Shown: piece by piece, positions 47,581 through 57,119 of the stretch
Layout: every line of letters begins with the position of its first letter
How positions within the stretch are numbered: the stretch's first letter is position 1
Origin: Clostridiales bacterium
GTDB taxonomy: Bacteria > Bacillota > Clostridia > Peptostreptococcales > Anaerovoracaceae
Assembly: GCA_015243575.1 (NCBI GenBank)
Contig: CP042469.1
Location: 1,888,929-1,952,928, forward strand
Direction of reading: 5' to 3'
DNA: 64,000 bases
Program-made: the position numbers and the translations under genes
Notes under the pieces: model-generated
The model's input: only the letters and a program-made list of their open reading frames with translations
What the model was told of the DNA's origin: nothing
Database searches by the model: none

Positions 47581-47620
47581 GTATAAAGGAAAATGCTTAT
47601 TGCATTAAGATTGTATAAAG
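47581..47620 (-). promoter_or_regulatory. Candidate kdp operator region
   Basis: The minus-strand motif CTTTATAC occurs twice, at 47613-47620 and 47581-47588, 32 bp apart (about three helical turns). An inverted repeat AATGC-TTATT-GCATT lies between them. E. coli KdpE binds a TTTATAC-containing site, so the match is suggestive. No recognisable -35/-10 is assigned with confidence. No ydaO-type riboswitch was seen. Confidence 0.4.
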
Positions 47621-47703
47621 ATCTGGAAATGTAACCATTTATTAAATTGTAATTCAAGGAACCTCTCTCGAGTAAAAAGGCAAGTCAACAAGCTTATTAC
47701 TCC

Positions 47704-47738
47704 AATAAAAAAGAACCATTTCTGGTTCCTTTTTATTA
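47704..47738 (-). terminator. Terminator of spoIVA
   Basis: Symmetric stem AAAAAGGAACC with GGTTCTTTTTT and a 6-nt loop, A-rich and T-rich on the two sides. It can work in both directions and lies ~70 nt after the spoIVA stop. Confidence 0.75.
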
Positions 47739-47807
47739 CATATTAAGTTCAAACAAATTTAATTCGAACAAATTTGTTATATATTTCCCAATAGGCATCC
47801 ATCCCTG

Positions 47808-49286
47808 TCACAGAACGATGCAGATAAAGTATTCTTTGCCCTCGTCAGATATTTTCTGAAGAGACCGCTGAACCTTGAATCGGATGTGATCAGGCACATT
47901 GGTCAGCTTATTCTCCATCTGCTCTGACACCATTTCATGCAGTGATTTTCCGAAGAGATTCGTTTCCCATATCTTTGCAGGATTGTTTTCAAATTCGGTG
48001 AGCAGGTAACGAATCAAATCCTCGCTTTGCTTTTCGCTCCCCACAACTGGTGATACTTCTGTGGTAATGTCTGTTTTAATAATGTGCAGTGAAGGTGCTT
48101 TCGCTTTCAGTCTGACGCCGAATTTATTGCCCTGTTTAAAGATCTCTGGTTCCTCTAAAACCATTTCGGAAAGCTTGGGCTGTACGATGCCGTATCCCGA
48201 ATCATCAACCTGAACCATTGCATCTTTCAACTTATCATAAGATTTCTTCGCCTGAGCGAATTCCTTTATCAGTCCAAAGAACTGATAATCATTGGCCACT
48301 TCCTGACCAGTTAGCTCTTGAATCACTTTATAGAAGAGCCCTTCAACTGGGACAACTTCAACCTCAATATCTCCGGTACCCAGATCCATATTGTTTACTG
48401 CGATGGCCTGCACTACATCACCGTCTTCCAGACCGGCAATTGTGCTCTGGATATCTCTAATATTATCAAATGTCTTGCTCCAGTCCTTGATATTCTGAAT
48501 TAAAGTTGCTTTAATCCAGTGCTCGTTCGGCAAGCCATCAATAAATCCGGGAAGTCGGAATTTGATTTGTGCCGCAGGGAATTCAAACAGTGTTTCGCTC
48601 AGAATCTGATTCAGCACCTTAGTGCTCATTCGTGCGCAGTTTGCAGCGATAACCGGGACTTCGTATTTTTCTTCCATGAGACATTTCAGCTCTCTCGTAT
48701 CTTCCGCATCAGGATCCAATGCGTTTAATACAATGACAAAGGGTTTTTTCAGTTCCTTCAGTTCCCTGACGACTCGCTCTTCTGCTGGGATGTAGCTGTC
48801 TCGGTCGATTTCTCCAATCGACCCATCTGTCGTAACAACAATACCTATGGTAGAATGATCAGCAATAACTTTTCTGGTGCCAATTTCCGCGGCTTCTTCG
48901 AATGGAATCTGTCTTTCCTGCCAAGGCGTGCTTACCATCCTTGCTTTTCCGTTCTCCTGATGGCCCAACGCATTCTTAACCATATAGCCGACACAGTCAA
49001 CCATTCGCACCTTAAAGTTGATATTACCCGGAAGCTCAATTGATACCGCCTCAGCAGGAACAAACTTCGGTTCGGTAGTCGTTATGGTTTTTCCCGCTCC
49101 ACTCTGGGGAAGCTCATCTACGACCCGCTCTTTCACATAGGTGTTTGTCACATTTGGGATCACAAGCAAATCCATAAATCGTTTGATAAAAGTTGATTTC
49201 CCTGTCCTTACCGGTCCTACAACCCCTACATAGATGTCGCCCTGAGTCCTCTCAGCTATGCTTTCATATATATTTAGGTTTTCCAA
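47808..49286 (-). CDS. spoIVA: Stage IV sporulation protein A
   Basis: A 492-residue ATPase that polymerizes on the forespore to form the basement layer of the spore coat. It has a Walker A GPVRTGKST near residue 24, the family stretch DLLVIPNV, and the conserved C-terminal middle/end domains. It starts at a TTG with GGAGG 8 nt upstream. This gene is specific to endospore-formers and is the best indicator of the host's lifestyle. Confidence 0.97.
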   Translation of the reverse strand: MENLNIYESIAERTQGDIYVGVVGPVRTGKSTFIKRFMDLLVIPNVTNTYVKERVVDELPQSGAGKTITTTEPKFVPAEAVSIELPGNINFKVRMVDCVGYMVKNALGHQENGKARMVSTPWQERQIPFEEAAEIGTRKVIADHSTIGIVVTTDGSIGEIDRDSYIPAEERVVRELKELKKPFVIVLNALDPDAEDTRELKCLMEEKYEVPVIAANCARMSTKVLNQILSETLFEFPAAQIKFRLPGFIDGLPNEHWIKATLIQNIKDWSKTFDNIRDIQSTIAGLEDGDVVQAIAVNNMDLGTGDIEVEVVPVEGLFYKVIQELTGQEVANDYQFFGLIKEFAQAKKSYDKLKDAMVQVDDSGYGIVQPKLSEMVLEEPEIFKQGNKFGVRLKAKAPSLHIIKTDITTEVSPVVGSEKQSEDLIRYLLTEFENNPAKIWETNLFGKSLHEMVSEQMENKLTNVPDHIRFKVQRSLQKISDEGKEYFICIVL

Positions 49287-49337
49287 TGCACTAACCTCCT
49301 CTACCTTTCATTCTACTCATTGGCAGTAAAAATCTAC

Positions 49338-49440
49338 AAATCACAGATTTGTGATTTTCTTGTATCAGTCCTCCATCCGCCAGCTGCGCAGACTGGGCGG
49401 GCTAATATCTGTACAATATATTAGAGGAAGTATTTCTTTA
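49338..49440 (-). promoter_or_regulatory. spoIVA upstream region with hairpins and a possible SigE promoter
   Basis: On the minus strand a perfect 8-bp hairpin, AAATCACA-AATC-TGTGATTT (49338-49357), and a GC-rich one, CCGCCCAG...CTGGCGG, lie before spoIVA. Around 49415-49437 the elements GAAATA and TATATTGT resemble SigE -35 and -10 boxes, consistent with mother-cell expression. The promoter assignment is weak. Confidence 0.35.
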
Positions 49441-49471
49441 TTCATAATTTTTTCAGCTAGTACTACAGATC

Positions 49472-49528
49472 TTATAAAAATAGAGAAACGCCTCTCTTCG
49501 ATTCAATAGAATCGTCAAAAGGCGCCTC
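49472..49528 (-). terminator. Terminator of the giant surface-protein gene
   Basis: Nested stems AGGCG/CGCCT and CGATTC/GAATCG with an intervening mismatched part form one long hairpin, followed on the minus strand by TTTCTCTATTTTT. It lies ~60 nt after the SLH-protein stop. Confidence 0.6.
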
Positions 49529-49588
49529 TAAAAATGTTTTTAATGGTACAGCAAGTTACATTGCTTTAAACCATTTCTGAACCAGAGA

Positions 49589-51760
49589 TTACATCTCATT
49601 TACCGGATAGAAAATCTCGGTCCATTTCTCGAAGCCATCAGCAGCTCTTTCATAATTATGACTGTTGATTGCTTCCTGCATGGCTTCATAGTACCATTTG
49701 CCCTTCTGCAAATCCTTAAATTGAATTGCATCCGGAAGGATATTTTCCTCTTGCACGCTGCGTTCCAATACATTATTGACCAAAGTTACAAATTCCGCTC
49801 TTGTAATGTACTGATCCGGTTTGAAAGTGCCGTCTTCATATCCTTTTACCCATCCCTTCGCTGCTGCGGAGAGGATATACTTTTCAGCCCAGTGTCCGCT
49901 GACATCTGAGAACTTAACATCACCAGGCTCGGACAGTGCGTCAAATCTTGATGCAACCGTCGCCAGTTCTGCCTTTGTCATAAATGCTCCAGGTCTGAAA
50001 CTTCCGTCAGCATAACCTGTGAGAACCTGACCGTTTGACAGGGTCCCAATATGCTTGACTGACCATCTGCTTTCTGCCACATCGCTGTAATCTTCTTCGG
50101 TTGTTCGGATCGTTTCTCTGTAAGTCGGATCCAATAGTCTGAAGAATACGGCTGCAACTTCTTCTCTGGTGATATTCCCTTGTGGTCTTACCGTCTCATC
50201 GGGATAACCTTGAATGTAAGCATAATGATCAACCATGTTCAGGAGCGGCCCTCCGGGTACTTCTTCGTCTGTAATGGTAGTGGTGTTATCCTTATCTCCA
50301 CCGCCAGAACTTCTTCTTGTAACATTCAGAGTGCCCTTTGCATACAAGATATCATAGTTGGATGTCACATTTGTCTCTCCATCCATGATTACCGCATCTT
50401 TTGCGATATTATCAGAAGTTCCTCTAGATGTCTGAGTTCCGATCACAGTAACGCTTATGATATTATCTCCTGCAGCAACTGTTCCTTTCGTCACGCTGTA
50501 CCCACTGTCGGTTAGAGGCGTCCCATCGTATCTCTTGCTCTTGCTGTTGGCTGTAATTGTTATCTCTCTCGGGTTAATCCTGATCATCGCGCTTCCCGTT
50601 ACCGACTTGTATCCCGGTTTGGTTACTGTGTACGTTACGGTTCCTTCCCCTACGTTCGTCATGGAGTTTTCCACATCGTACGTTACCGTTGCTCCTGACG
50701 GTGCACTCACTTTGATTCCGTGCCCCGTTCCGTCGTATACGCCTTCGTATCCTTCTGAACTTACTTCCTGATCCATGTTCAGCTGGTTGATCACCAAGCT
50801 TCCCTTGACATAGGTGATTTCATAATTGGAGGTGTTTTCTCCGATTTCTGCCTCTCCTACTGTCGTTTCGTAAGTTCCAGATTCTGTCTGCGCTTCCGAT
50901 ACGGTTGCACTTGTGATGCTCTGTCCTTCTGCCAGTGTTCCTGCTGTGATTTCATAGCCCGGTGCTGCTACGTTCAGCGGCGCTCCGGTCCAGTCAAGCA
51001 CTGCACTCTTTGCAGTTAAGGTGATCGGTCTTGGGTTAATGATAACAGTTCCTGTTCCCGTTCTTTCAACATAATTCGGATTTAACACTTTTACATAAAC
51101 GATTTTTTCTGCTGTCACAGATGTGAACGTTGGTAAAATCTCACTCCAGTCCGTTTCATTCTGGCTGTACAAGATTGTATTGCCATTCTCAGGAAGACTG
51201 CCTACAGTGATACTATATGCCTTAGCATCGTATACGTTGTTGTAGTTTTTGACATTGAGCTCTGCTCCTGTTCCTGCTGCGATGCTCAGATTTGCTTCGA
51301 TGTAGCTCAGTGTGTAATTGCCGGCCCTGAAGCTTCCGTTGTCCTTAAGCGCCAGGCTTCCCTGGTTGATCTTGTATGTCCCGACATCTTCTCCTGCTTC
51401 TCTTTCAAGTTCGCCTGTGAAGGTCAAACCTTCCACACTGCTTGTGTAAGTCAGTTCAGGATCGGCTGCTCCGTAGGCTTTGCTCTTTGCATCTGCCGTT
51501 ACGGTCACAGTTGCCGGGGTGATCGTCAGGTTTGCTTCCACATACGTTACCGTATAGTTTGCTCCTGCACTCAGGCTTCCCTGGTTGATCTTGTATGTCC
51601 CGACATCTTCTCCTGCTTCTCTTTCAAGTTCGCCTGTGAAGGTCAAACCTTCCACACTGCTTGTGTAAGTCAGTTCAGGATCGGCTGCTCCGTAGGCTTT
51701 GCTCTTTGCATCTGCCGTTACGGTCACAGTTGCCGGGGTGATCGTCAGGTTTGCTTCCAC
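49589..51760 (-). CDS. C-terminal fragment of the surface protein: MBG repeats and three SLH domains
   Basis: A 723-residue open frame that restarts at a GTG inside a repeat. It has two MBG-type repeats, several Ig-like units with a repeated VYDGTGHGI or RYDGTPLTDSGY theme, then three SLH domains (YIQGYPDETVRPQGNITREE, VLTGYADGSFRPGAFMTKAE, WVKGYEDGTFKPDQYITRAE). SLH domains bind pyruvylated secondary cell-wall polymers. No signal peptide is present in this piece, so it is likely the tail of the larger protein. Confidence 0.75.
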   Translation of the reverse strand: MEANLTITPATVTVTADAKSKAYGAADPELTYTSSVEGLTFTGELEREAGEDVGTYKINQGSLSAGANYTVTYVEANLTITPATVTVTADAKSKAYGAADPELTYTSSVEGLTFTGELEREAGEDVGTYKINQGSLALKDNGSFRAGNYTLSYIEANLSIAAGTGAELNVKNYNNVYDAKAYSITVGSLPENGNTILYSQNETDWSEILPTFTSVTAEKIVYVKVLNPNYVERTGTGTVIINPRPITLTAKSAVLDWTGAPLNVAAPGYEITAGTLAEGQSITSATVSEAQTESGTYETTVGEAEIGENTSNYEITYVKGSLVINQLNMDQEVSSEGYEGVYDGTGHGIKVSAPSGATVTYDVENSMTNVGEGTVTYTVTKPGYKSVTGSAMIRINPREITITANSKSKRYDGTPLTDSGYSVTKGTVAAGDNIISVTVIGTQTSRGTSDNIAKDAVIMDGETNVTSNYDILYAKGTLNVTRRSSGGGDKDNTTTITDEEVPGGPLLNMVDHYAYIQGYPDETVRPQGNITREEVAAVFFRLLDPTYRETIRTTEEDYSDVAESRWSVKHIGTLSNGQVLTGYADGSFRPGAFMTKAELATVASRFDALSEPGDVKFSDVSGHWAEKYILSAAAKGWVKGYEDGTFKPDQYITRAEFVTLVNNVLERSVQEENILPDAIQFKDLQKGKWYYEAMQEAINSHNYERAADGFEKWTEIFYPVNEM

Positions 51761-51789
51761 ATACGTTACCGTATAGTTTGCTCCTGCAC

Positions 51790-52197
51790 TCAGGCTTCCT
51801 GGTTGATCTTGTATGTCCCGACATCTTCTCCTGCTTCTCTTTCAAGCTCGCCTGTGAAGGTCAAACCTTCCACACTGCTTGTGTAAGTCAGTTCAGGATC
51901 GGCTGCTCCGTAGGCTTTGCTCTTTGCATCTGCCGTTACGGTCACAGTTGCCGGGGTGATCGTCAGGTTTGCTTCCACATACGTTACCGTATAGTTTGCT
52001 CCTGCACTCAGGCTTCCCTGGTTGATCTTGTATGTCCCGACATCTTCTCCTGCTTCTCTTTCAAGCTCGCCTGTGAAGGTCAAACCTTCCACACTGCTTG
52101 TGTAAGTCAGTTCAGGATCGGCTGCTCCGTAGGCTTTGCTCTTTGCATCTGCCGTTACGGTCACAGTTGCCGGGGTGATCGTCAGGTTTGCTTCCAC
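51790..52197 (-). pseudogene. Internal fragment with two MBG repeats
   Basis: A 135-residue frame from a GTG in one repeat to a TGA caused by a one-base deletion in the next. It contains two repeats only, no signal and no anchor, so it is not a stand-alone gene. Confidence 0.7.
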
Positions 52198-52226
52198 ATA
52201 CGTTACCGTATAGTTTGCTCCTGCAC

Positions 52227-53510
52227 TCAGGCTTCCTGGTTGATCTTGTATGTCCCGACATCTTCTCCTGCTTCTCTTTCAAGCTCGCCTGTGAAGGTCA
52301 AACCTTCCACACTGCTTGTGTAAGTCAGTTCAGGGTCGGCTGCTCCGTAGGCTTTGCTCTTTGCATCTGCCGTTACGGTCACAGTTGCCGGGGTGATCGT
52401 CAGGTTTGCTTCCACATACGTTACCGTATAGTTTGCTCCTGCACTCAGGCTTCCCTGGTTGATCTTGTATGTCCCGACATCTTCTCCTGCTTCTCTTTCA
52501 AGCTCGCCTGTGAAGGTCAAACCTTCCACACTGCTTGTGTAAGTCAGTTCAGGATCGGCTGCTCCGTAGGCTTTGCTCTTTGCATCTGCCGTTACGGTCA
52601 CAGTTGCCGGGGTGATCGTCAGGTTTGCTTCCACATACGTTACCGTATAGTTTGCTCCTGCACTCAGGCTTCCCTGGTTGATCTTGTATGTCCCGACATC
52701 TTCTCCTGCTTCTCTTTCAAGCTCGCCTGTGAAGGTCAAACCTTCCACACTGCTTGTGTAAGTCAGTTCAGGGTCGGCTGCTCCGTAGGCTTTGCTCTTT
52801 GCATCTGCCGTTACGGTCACAGTGGCCGGGGTGATCGTCAGGTTTGCTTCCACATACGTTACCGTATAGTTTGCTCCTGCACTCAGGCTTCCCTGGTTGA
52901 TCTTGTATGTCCCGACATCTTCTCCTGCTTCTCTTTCAAGTTCGCCTGTGAAGGTCAAACCTTCCACACTGCTTGTGTAAGTCAGTTCAGGATCGGCTGC
53001 TCCGTAGGCTTTGCTCTTTGCATCTGCCGTTACGGTCACAGTTGCCGGGGTGATCGTCAGGTTTGCTTCCACATACGTTACCGTATAGTTTGCTCCTGCA
53101 CTCAGGCTTCCCTGGTTGATCTTGTATGTCCCGACATCTTCTCCTGCTTCTCTTTCAAGTTCGCCTGTGAAGGTCAAACCTTCCACACTGCTTGTGTAAG
53201 TCAGTTCAGGATCGGCTGCTCCGTAGGCTTTGCTCTTTGCATCTGCCGTTACGGTCACAGTTGCCGGGGTGATCGTCAGGTTTGCTTCCACATACGTTAC
53301 CGTATAGTTTGCTCCTGCACTCAGGCTTCCCTGGTTGATCTTGTATGTCCCGACATCTTCTCCTGCTTCTCTTTCAAGCTCGCCTGTGAAGGTCAAACCT
53401 TCCACACTGCTTGTGTAAGTCAGTTCAGGATCGGCTGCTCCGTAGGCTTTGCTCTTTGCATCTGCCGTTACGGTCACAGTTGCCGGGGTGATCGTCAGGT
53501 TTGCTTCCAC
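52227..53510 (-). pseudogene. Internal fragment with six MBG repeats
   Basis: A 427-residue frame with six repeats and the same NQEA-stop ending as its neighbours. It begins at a GTG inside a repeat, just after the upstream stop. It is part of the larger frameshifted gene. Confidence 0.7.
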
Positions 53511-53539
53511 ATACGTTACCGTATAGTTTGCTCCTGCAC

Positions 53540-56500
53540 TCAGGCTTCCTGGTTGATCTTGTATGTCCCGACATCTTCTCCTGCTTCTCTTTCAAGCTCG
53601 CCTGTGAAGGTCAAACCTTCCACACTGCTTGTGTAAGTCAGTTCAGGATCGGCTGCTCCGTAGGCTTTGCTCTTTGCATCTGCCGTTACGGTCACAGTTG
53701 CCGGGGTGATCGTCAGGTTTGCTTCCACATACGTTACCGTATAGTTTGCTCCTGCACTCAGGCTTCCCTGGTTGATCTTGTATGTCCCGACATCTTCTCC
53801 TGCTTCTCTTTCAAGCTCGCCTGTGAAGGTCAAACCTTCCACACTGCTTGTGTAAGTCAGTTCAGGATCGGCTGCTCCGTAGGCTTTGCTCTTTGCATCT
53901 GCCGTTACGGTCACAGTTGCCGGGGTGATCGTCAGGTTTGCTTCCACATACGTTACCGTATAGTTTGCTCCTGCACTCAGGCTTCCCTGGTTGATCTTGT
54001 ATGTCCCGACATCTTCTCCTGCTTCTCTTTCAAGCTCGCCTGTGAAGGTCAAACCTTCCACACTGCTTGTGTAAGTCAGTTCAGGATCGGCTGCTCCGTA
54101 GGCTTTGCTCTTTGCATCTGCCGTTACGGCCACAGTGGCCGGGGTGATCGTCAGGTTTGCTTCCACATACGTTACCGTATAGTTTGCTCCTGCACTCAGG
54201 CTTCCCTGGTTGATCTTGTATGTCCCGACATCTTCTCCTGCTTCTCTTTCAAGCTCGCCTGTGAAGGTCAAACCTTCCACACTGCTTGTGTAAGTCAGTT
54301 CAGGATCGGCTGCTCCGTAGGCTTTGCTCTTTGCATCTGCCGTTACGGTCACAGTTGCCGGGGTGATCGTCAGGTTTGCTTCCACATACGTTACCGTATA
54401 GTTTGCTCCTGCACTCAGGCTTCCCTGGTTGATCTTGTATGTCCCGACATCTTCTCCTGCTTCTCTTTCAAGTTCGCCTGTGAAGGTCAAACCTTCCACA
54501 CTGCTTGTGTAAGTCAGTTCAGGATCGGCTGCTCCGTAGGCTTTGCTCTTTGCATCTGCCGTTACGGTCACAGTTGCCGGGGTGATCGTCAGGTTTGCTT
54601 CCACATACGTTACCGTATAGTTTGCTCCTGCACTCAGGCTTCCCTGGTTGATCTTGTATGTCCCGACATCTTCTCCTGCTTCTCTTTCAAGTTCGCCTGT
54701 GAAGGTCAAACCTTCCACACTGCTTGTGTAAGTCAGTTCAGGATCGGCTGCTCCGTAGGCTTTGCTCTTTGCATCTGCCGTTACGGTCACAGGAGCTGGT
54801 GTAATTTTCACCGTCTCACTTCCGGTCACGGTGGTGTAGCCAGGTTTGGCGATCTGATAATAAACGGTATACTCGCCCACGTTCTTGTAAGTCGGTGCAG
54901 TTACATCATATGTTCCTTCAACCGTTCCATACTTGATCGCGGCTCCGGTTGACATTACTGTAATGCCATGGCTGGATCCATCGTATACGCCTTCATAACC
55001 TGAAGAACTGTAGCTTAAAGTACCTTTCGTTACTGTCAGGGTTCCAAGGGTTTCGGTGAACGTGTAGTTCCCCTTGTCGGCTCCTGCTGTTGTCACGGTG
55101 TTGTTTGAGTTTCCAACTATCGTCTGTGTTCCTGTTGCCGTTGCGGTAACAGTATCACCTACGATGATTCCGCCCAGTGTCACGGTGCTGTTTGTCAGCG
55201 GTGTTCCGTCATATACCTTGCTTGCACTTCCCGTTTCTACAGTTGCTGCCTTTGGTGTAATTGTAACCGTTCTGCTTCCTGTTATGGAAGCATATCCCGG
55301 TTTGGTGATCTGATAGTAAACGGTGTACACACCTACGTTCTTGTAAGTCGGTGCTGTAGTACCATACGTTCCTTCAATCGTACCGTACCTGATCTCTACT
55401 CCGGTTGACGTTACTGTGATGCCATGGCTGGATCCATCGTATACGCCTTGATATCCGGATGCACTATAGCTGATTGCACCTGTAACTGTAACTGTAACTG
55501 TCGCCGGCACTGATTTGACAATTGACTCCTGGCCGCTTATCTCAACAGTAGCCACCGCGCGATACGTAAATGTATATGTCCCTGGTGCGATTGCTGTGAA
55601 ATTAACCTTTCCGTCAGTAATGCTTACCGATGCTCCTGAAGGACCTGTAATCGCTGATAAATCTTCAATTCGAAGATCTGTTACGGCTCCTCCGCCCTCA
55701 GTTATCTTTGCGTTCACATCATTTGACAAAACATTAATATATGCAGTCTCACCTACTGAAGTTGTTGCTGTATCTGCAACAGCAATCGGAGCAAGCGGCA
55801 CCACGGGTTTTGGAAATATTGTCGATCCCGTTGTACCTGTTTCGTTCAACGTGTACGTATATGTTGCGCTAACATTGGTATAAGCCGAGCCATAAGTTCC
55901 CTCATTTGCGATCACGCGATAAGTGATCAGGTTTGGATCATTCTCAGGCCCAGTACTGATATTGTTTACTGTAATTGTAGTTGTTCCATCTGGATTCACT
56001 GTTACAGTAGCTGTGGTAGGTCTTACACTGCCAGGCACTACAGTAAAGCCTGCCGGAACAATGTCCGTCACGGTTCCAGTCGCTCTGGCGTTAATGTCAT
56101 TTGCGATACTGGAATAGGCATTCTTGATAGCATCTGCTGCTCCAGCAACCTGAGAGATGGATGTATACTGAGAAGAATATGCAGTCCTGTCGGTAGCCTT
56201 CGTATATACAACGGCTCCAAAAATTCCTGTATTACTCCTAGTGTAATATCCATCGTCAGCCAATAGGGCGTCTGCGCACTTCATGTCTGCAGAGCCAGAT
56301 CCATATCCTATCAGCAGGCCAACCGTATATACTATATTACCGGCATCCTGCAATGCCTTTCCTGCCACAACTGCCTCGTTAAATTCATTATTGTTGGTGG
56401 AACTACCACTACCGCCCGAGTCGGCATTTCCATTACCCCATCCTCCGGAAGTAATTCGGTAAGTCGGCACACCATCCGTCATGAAGATAACATAACTATC

Positions 56501-57091
56501 AGCACTACGTCCGCTGACATGGTCACCATTACTGTTTCTGACATCTGAAACTGCTTTTGCAGCCATGAATCCGGCTTCAGTATTGGTTCCCCCATCAGGA
56601 CGCAAGCTGCTGATTATGCTTTTTGCTGTTGAAGCAACATCAGTATAATACTTATGGCCATTGTTGCTGCCAATGCTATCCTTCCAGCCTGCACTGCCTG
56701 CAAATCGATATACGCTAGCTAATTCAGAAAACTTAACAATGGAGACTCTGACATTATTGGCGTTTCCAGCAGCCGTGTTTTTCGCCATAACACTGTCAAT
56801 AAAAGTATTAGCAGCATCTATGGTCATCTGCATTCTGGTTCTGCCATTACTTGTGTCACCCATACTTCCAGATACGTCGAATACTAAAGTAATATCGACC
56901 GGCTTAACCGTTTCAATTTCATCGCCTGCCAGTTCTAAGGTTATATCATAATTGCGATCTAAACCCGGAACAGGCGTAGCTGTCTTCCTTACTGTAACAC
57001 CATCACTAGCGTCTGCAAATGCATTTGCAGGGACAAGACTAATGCACATTATCATAACCAGAAAAAGTGCTAAGGCTTTTTTGGGTTTCAT
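53540..57091 (-). CDS. N-terminal part of the surface protein: VWA and MBG repeats
   Basis: A 1183-residue open frame that starts with a signal peptide (MKPKKALALFLVMIMCISLV, cleavage after AFA). A von Willebrand A domain follows with the MIDAS DVSGS at residues 72-76, then a linker with Ig-like units and six MBG-type repeats before the first frameshift. VWA with MIDAS often mediates protein binding. AAAGGAGGG precedes the ATG. As it stands it lacks the SLH anchor and would be secreted or lost from the surface. Confidence 0.85.
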   Translation of the reverse strand: MKPKKALALFLVMIMCISLVPANAFADASDGVTVRKTATPVPGLDRNYDITLELAGDEIETVKPVDITLVFDVSGSMGDTSNGRTRMQMTIDAANTFIDSVMAKNTAAGNANNVRVSIVKFSELASVYRFAGSAGWKDSIGSNNGHKYYTDVASTAKSIISSLRPDGGTNTEAGFMAAKAVSDVRNSNGDHVSGRSADSYVIFMTDGVPTYRITSGGWGNGNADSGGSGSSTNNNEFNEAVVAGKALQDAGNIVYTVGLLIGYGSGSADMKCADALLADDGYYTRSNTGIFGAVVYTKATDRTAYSSQYTSISQVAGAADAIKNAYSSIANDINARATGTVTDIVPAGFTVVPGSVRPTTATVTVNPDGTTTITVNNISTGPENDPNLITYRVIANEGTYGSAYTNVSATYTYTLNETGTTGSTIFPKPVVPLAPIAVADTATTSVGETAYINVLSNDVNAKITEGGGAVTDLRIEDLSAITGPSGASVSITDGKVNFTAIAPGTYTFTYRAVATVEISGQESIVKSVPATVTVTVTGAISYSASGYQGVYDGSSHGITVTSTGVEIRYGTIEGTYGTTAPTYKNVGVYTVYYQITKPGYASITGSRTVTITPKAATVETGSASKVYDGTPLTNSTVTLGGIIVGDTVTATATGTQTIVGNSNNTVTTAGADKGNYTFTETLGTLTVTKGTLSYSSSGYEGVYDGSSHGITVMSTGAAIKYGTVEGTYDVTAPTYKNVGEYTVYYQIAKPGYTTVTGSETVKITPAPVTVTADAKSKAYGAADPELTYTSSVEGLTFTGELEREAGEDVGTYKINQGSLSAGANYTVTYVEANLTITPATVTVTADAKSKAYGAADPELTYTSSVEGLTFTGELEREAGEDVGTYKINQGSLSAGANYTVTYVEANLTITPATVTVTADAKSKAYGAADPELTYTSSVEGLTFTGELEREAGEDVGTYKINQGSLSAGANYTVTYVEANLTITPATVAVTADAKSKAYGAADPELTYTSSVEGLTFTGELEREAGEDVGTYKINQGSLSAGANYTVTYVEANLTITPATVTVTADAKSKAYGAADPELTYTSSVEGLTFTGELEREAGEDVGTYKINQGSLSAGANYTVTYVEANLTITPATVTVTADAKSKAYGAADPELTYTSSVEGLTFTGELEREAGEDVGTYKINQEA

Positions 57092-57119
57092 AAATATCCC
57101 TCCTTTATCTTATCCCTAT

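Larger units (their letters stand above)
51280..54790 (-). repeat. Tandem array of 16 MBG-type repeats (219 bp each)
   Basis: Sixteen nearly identical copies of a 219-bp unit encode the 73-residue repeat with core VTADAKSKAYGAADPEL. Copies differ by only a few bases. One variable site (AAGTTCG versus AAGCTCG, plus strand) follows the order T,T,C,C,C,C,C,T,T,C,C,C,C,C,T,T from low to high coordinate, hinting at a seven-copy segmental duplication. Such homogeneity suggests recent expansion or gene conversion. Long antisense open frames in the array are byproducts. Confidence 0.92.
49589..57091 (-). pseudogene. Giant VWA-MBG-SLH surface protein gene, reconstructed (three frameshifts)
   Basis: Joining the four open frames between 57091 and 49589 yields one protein of about 2500 residues: signal peptide, VWA domain, Ig-like repeats, 16 MBG-type repeats of 73 residues, further Ig-like units, and three SLH domains. 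The frame is broken three times at the same repeat position, where GGG in CAGGGAAGCC is reduced to GG, giving NQEA-stop. The breaks are near 53550, 52236 and 51797. They may be true mutations, phase-variation-like changes or assembly errors in the array. The base lies in a CCTGG motif, known to be error-prone in some long-read data. Confidence 0.75.

Noticed and set aside
47494-47807. Possible c-di-AMP (ydaO) riboswitch before kdp
   Set aside because: The region lacks the conserved ydaO elements and the needed length of structured sequence; only short repeats were found.
51280-54790. CRISPR-like regular repetition
   Set aside because: The 219-bp units are contiguous and coding, with no unique spacers and no cas genes.
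51751-54952. Long plus-strand open frames through the surface-protein repeat region (up to 483 codons)
   Set aside because: They are antisense to the MBG repeats, repeat the same Cys-rich block, lack ribosome sites and arise because the repeat has no stops in that frame.
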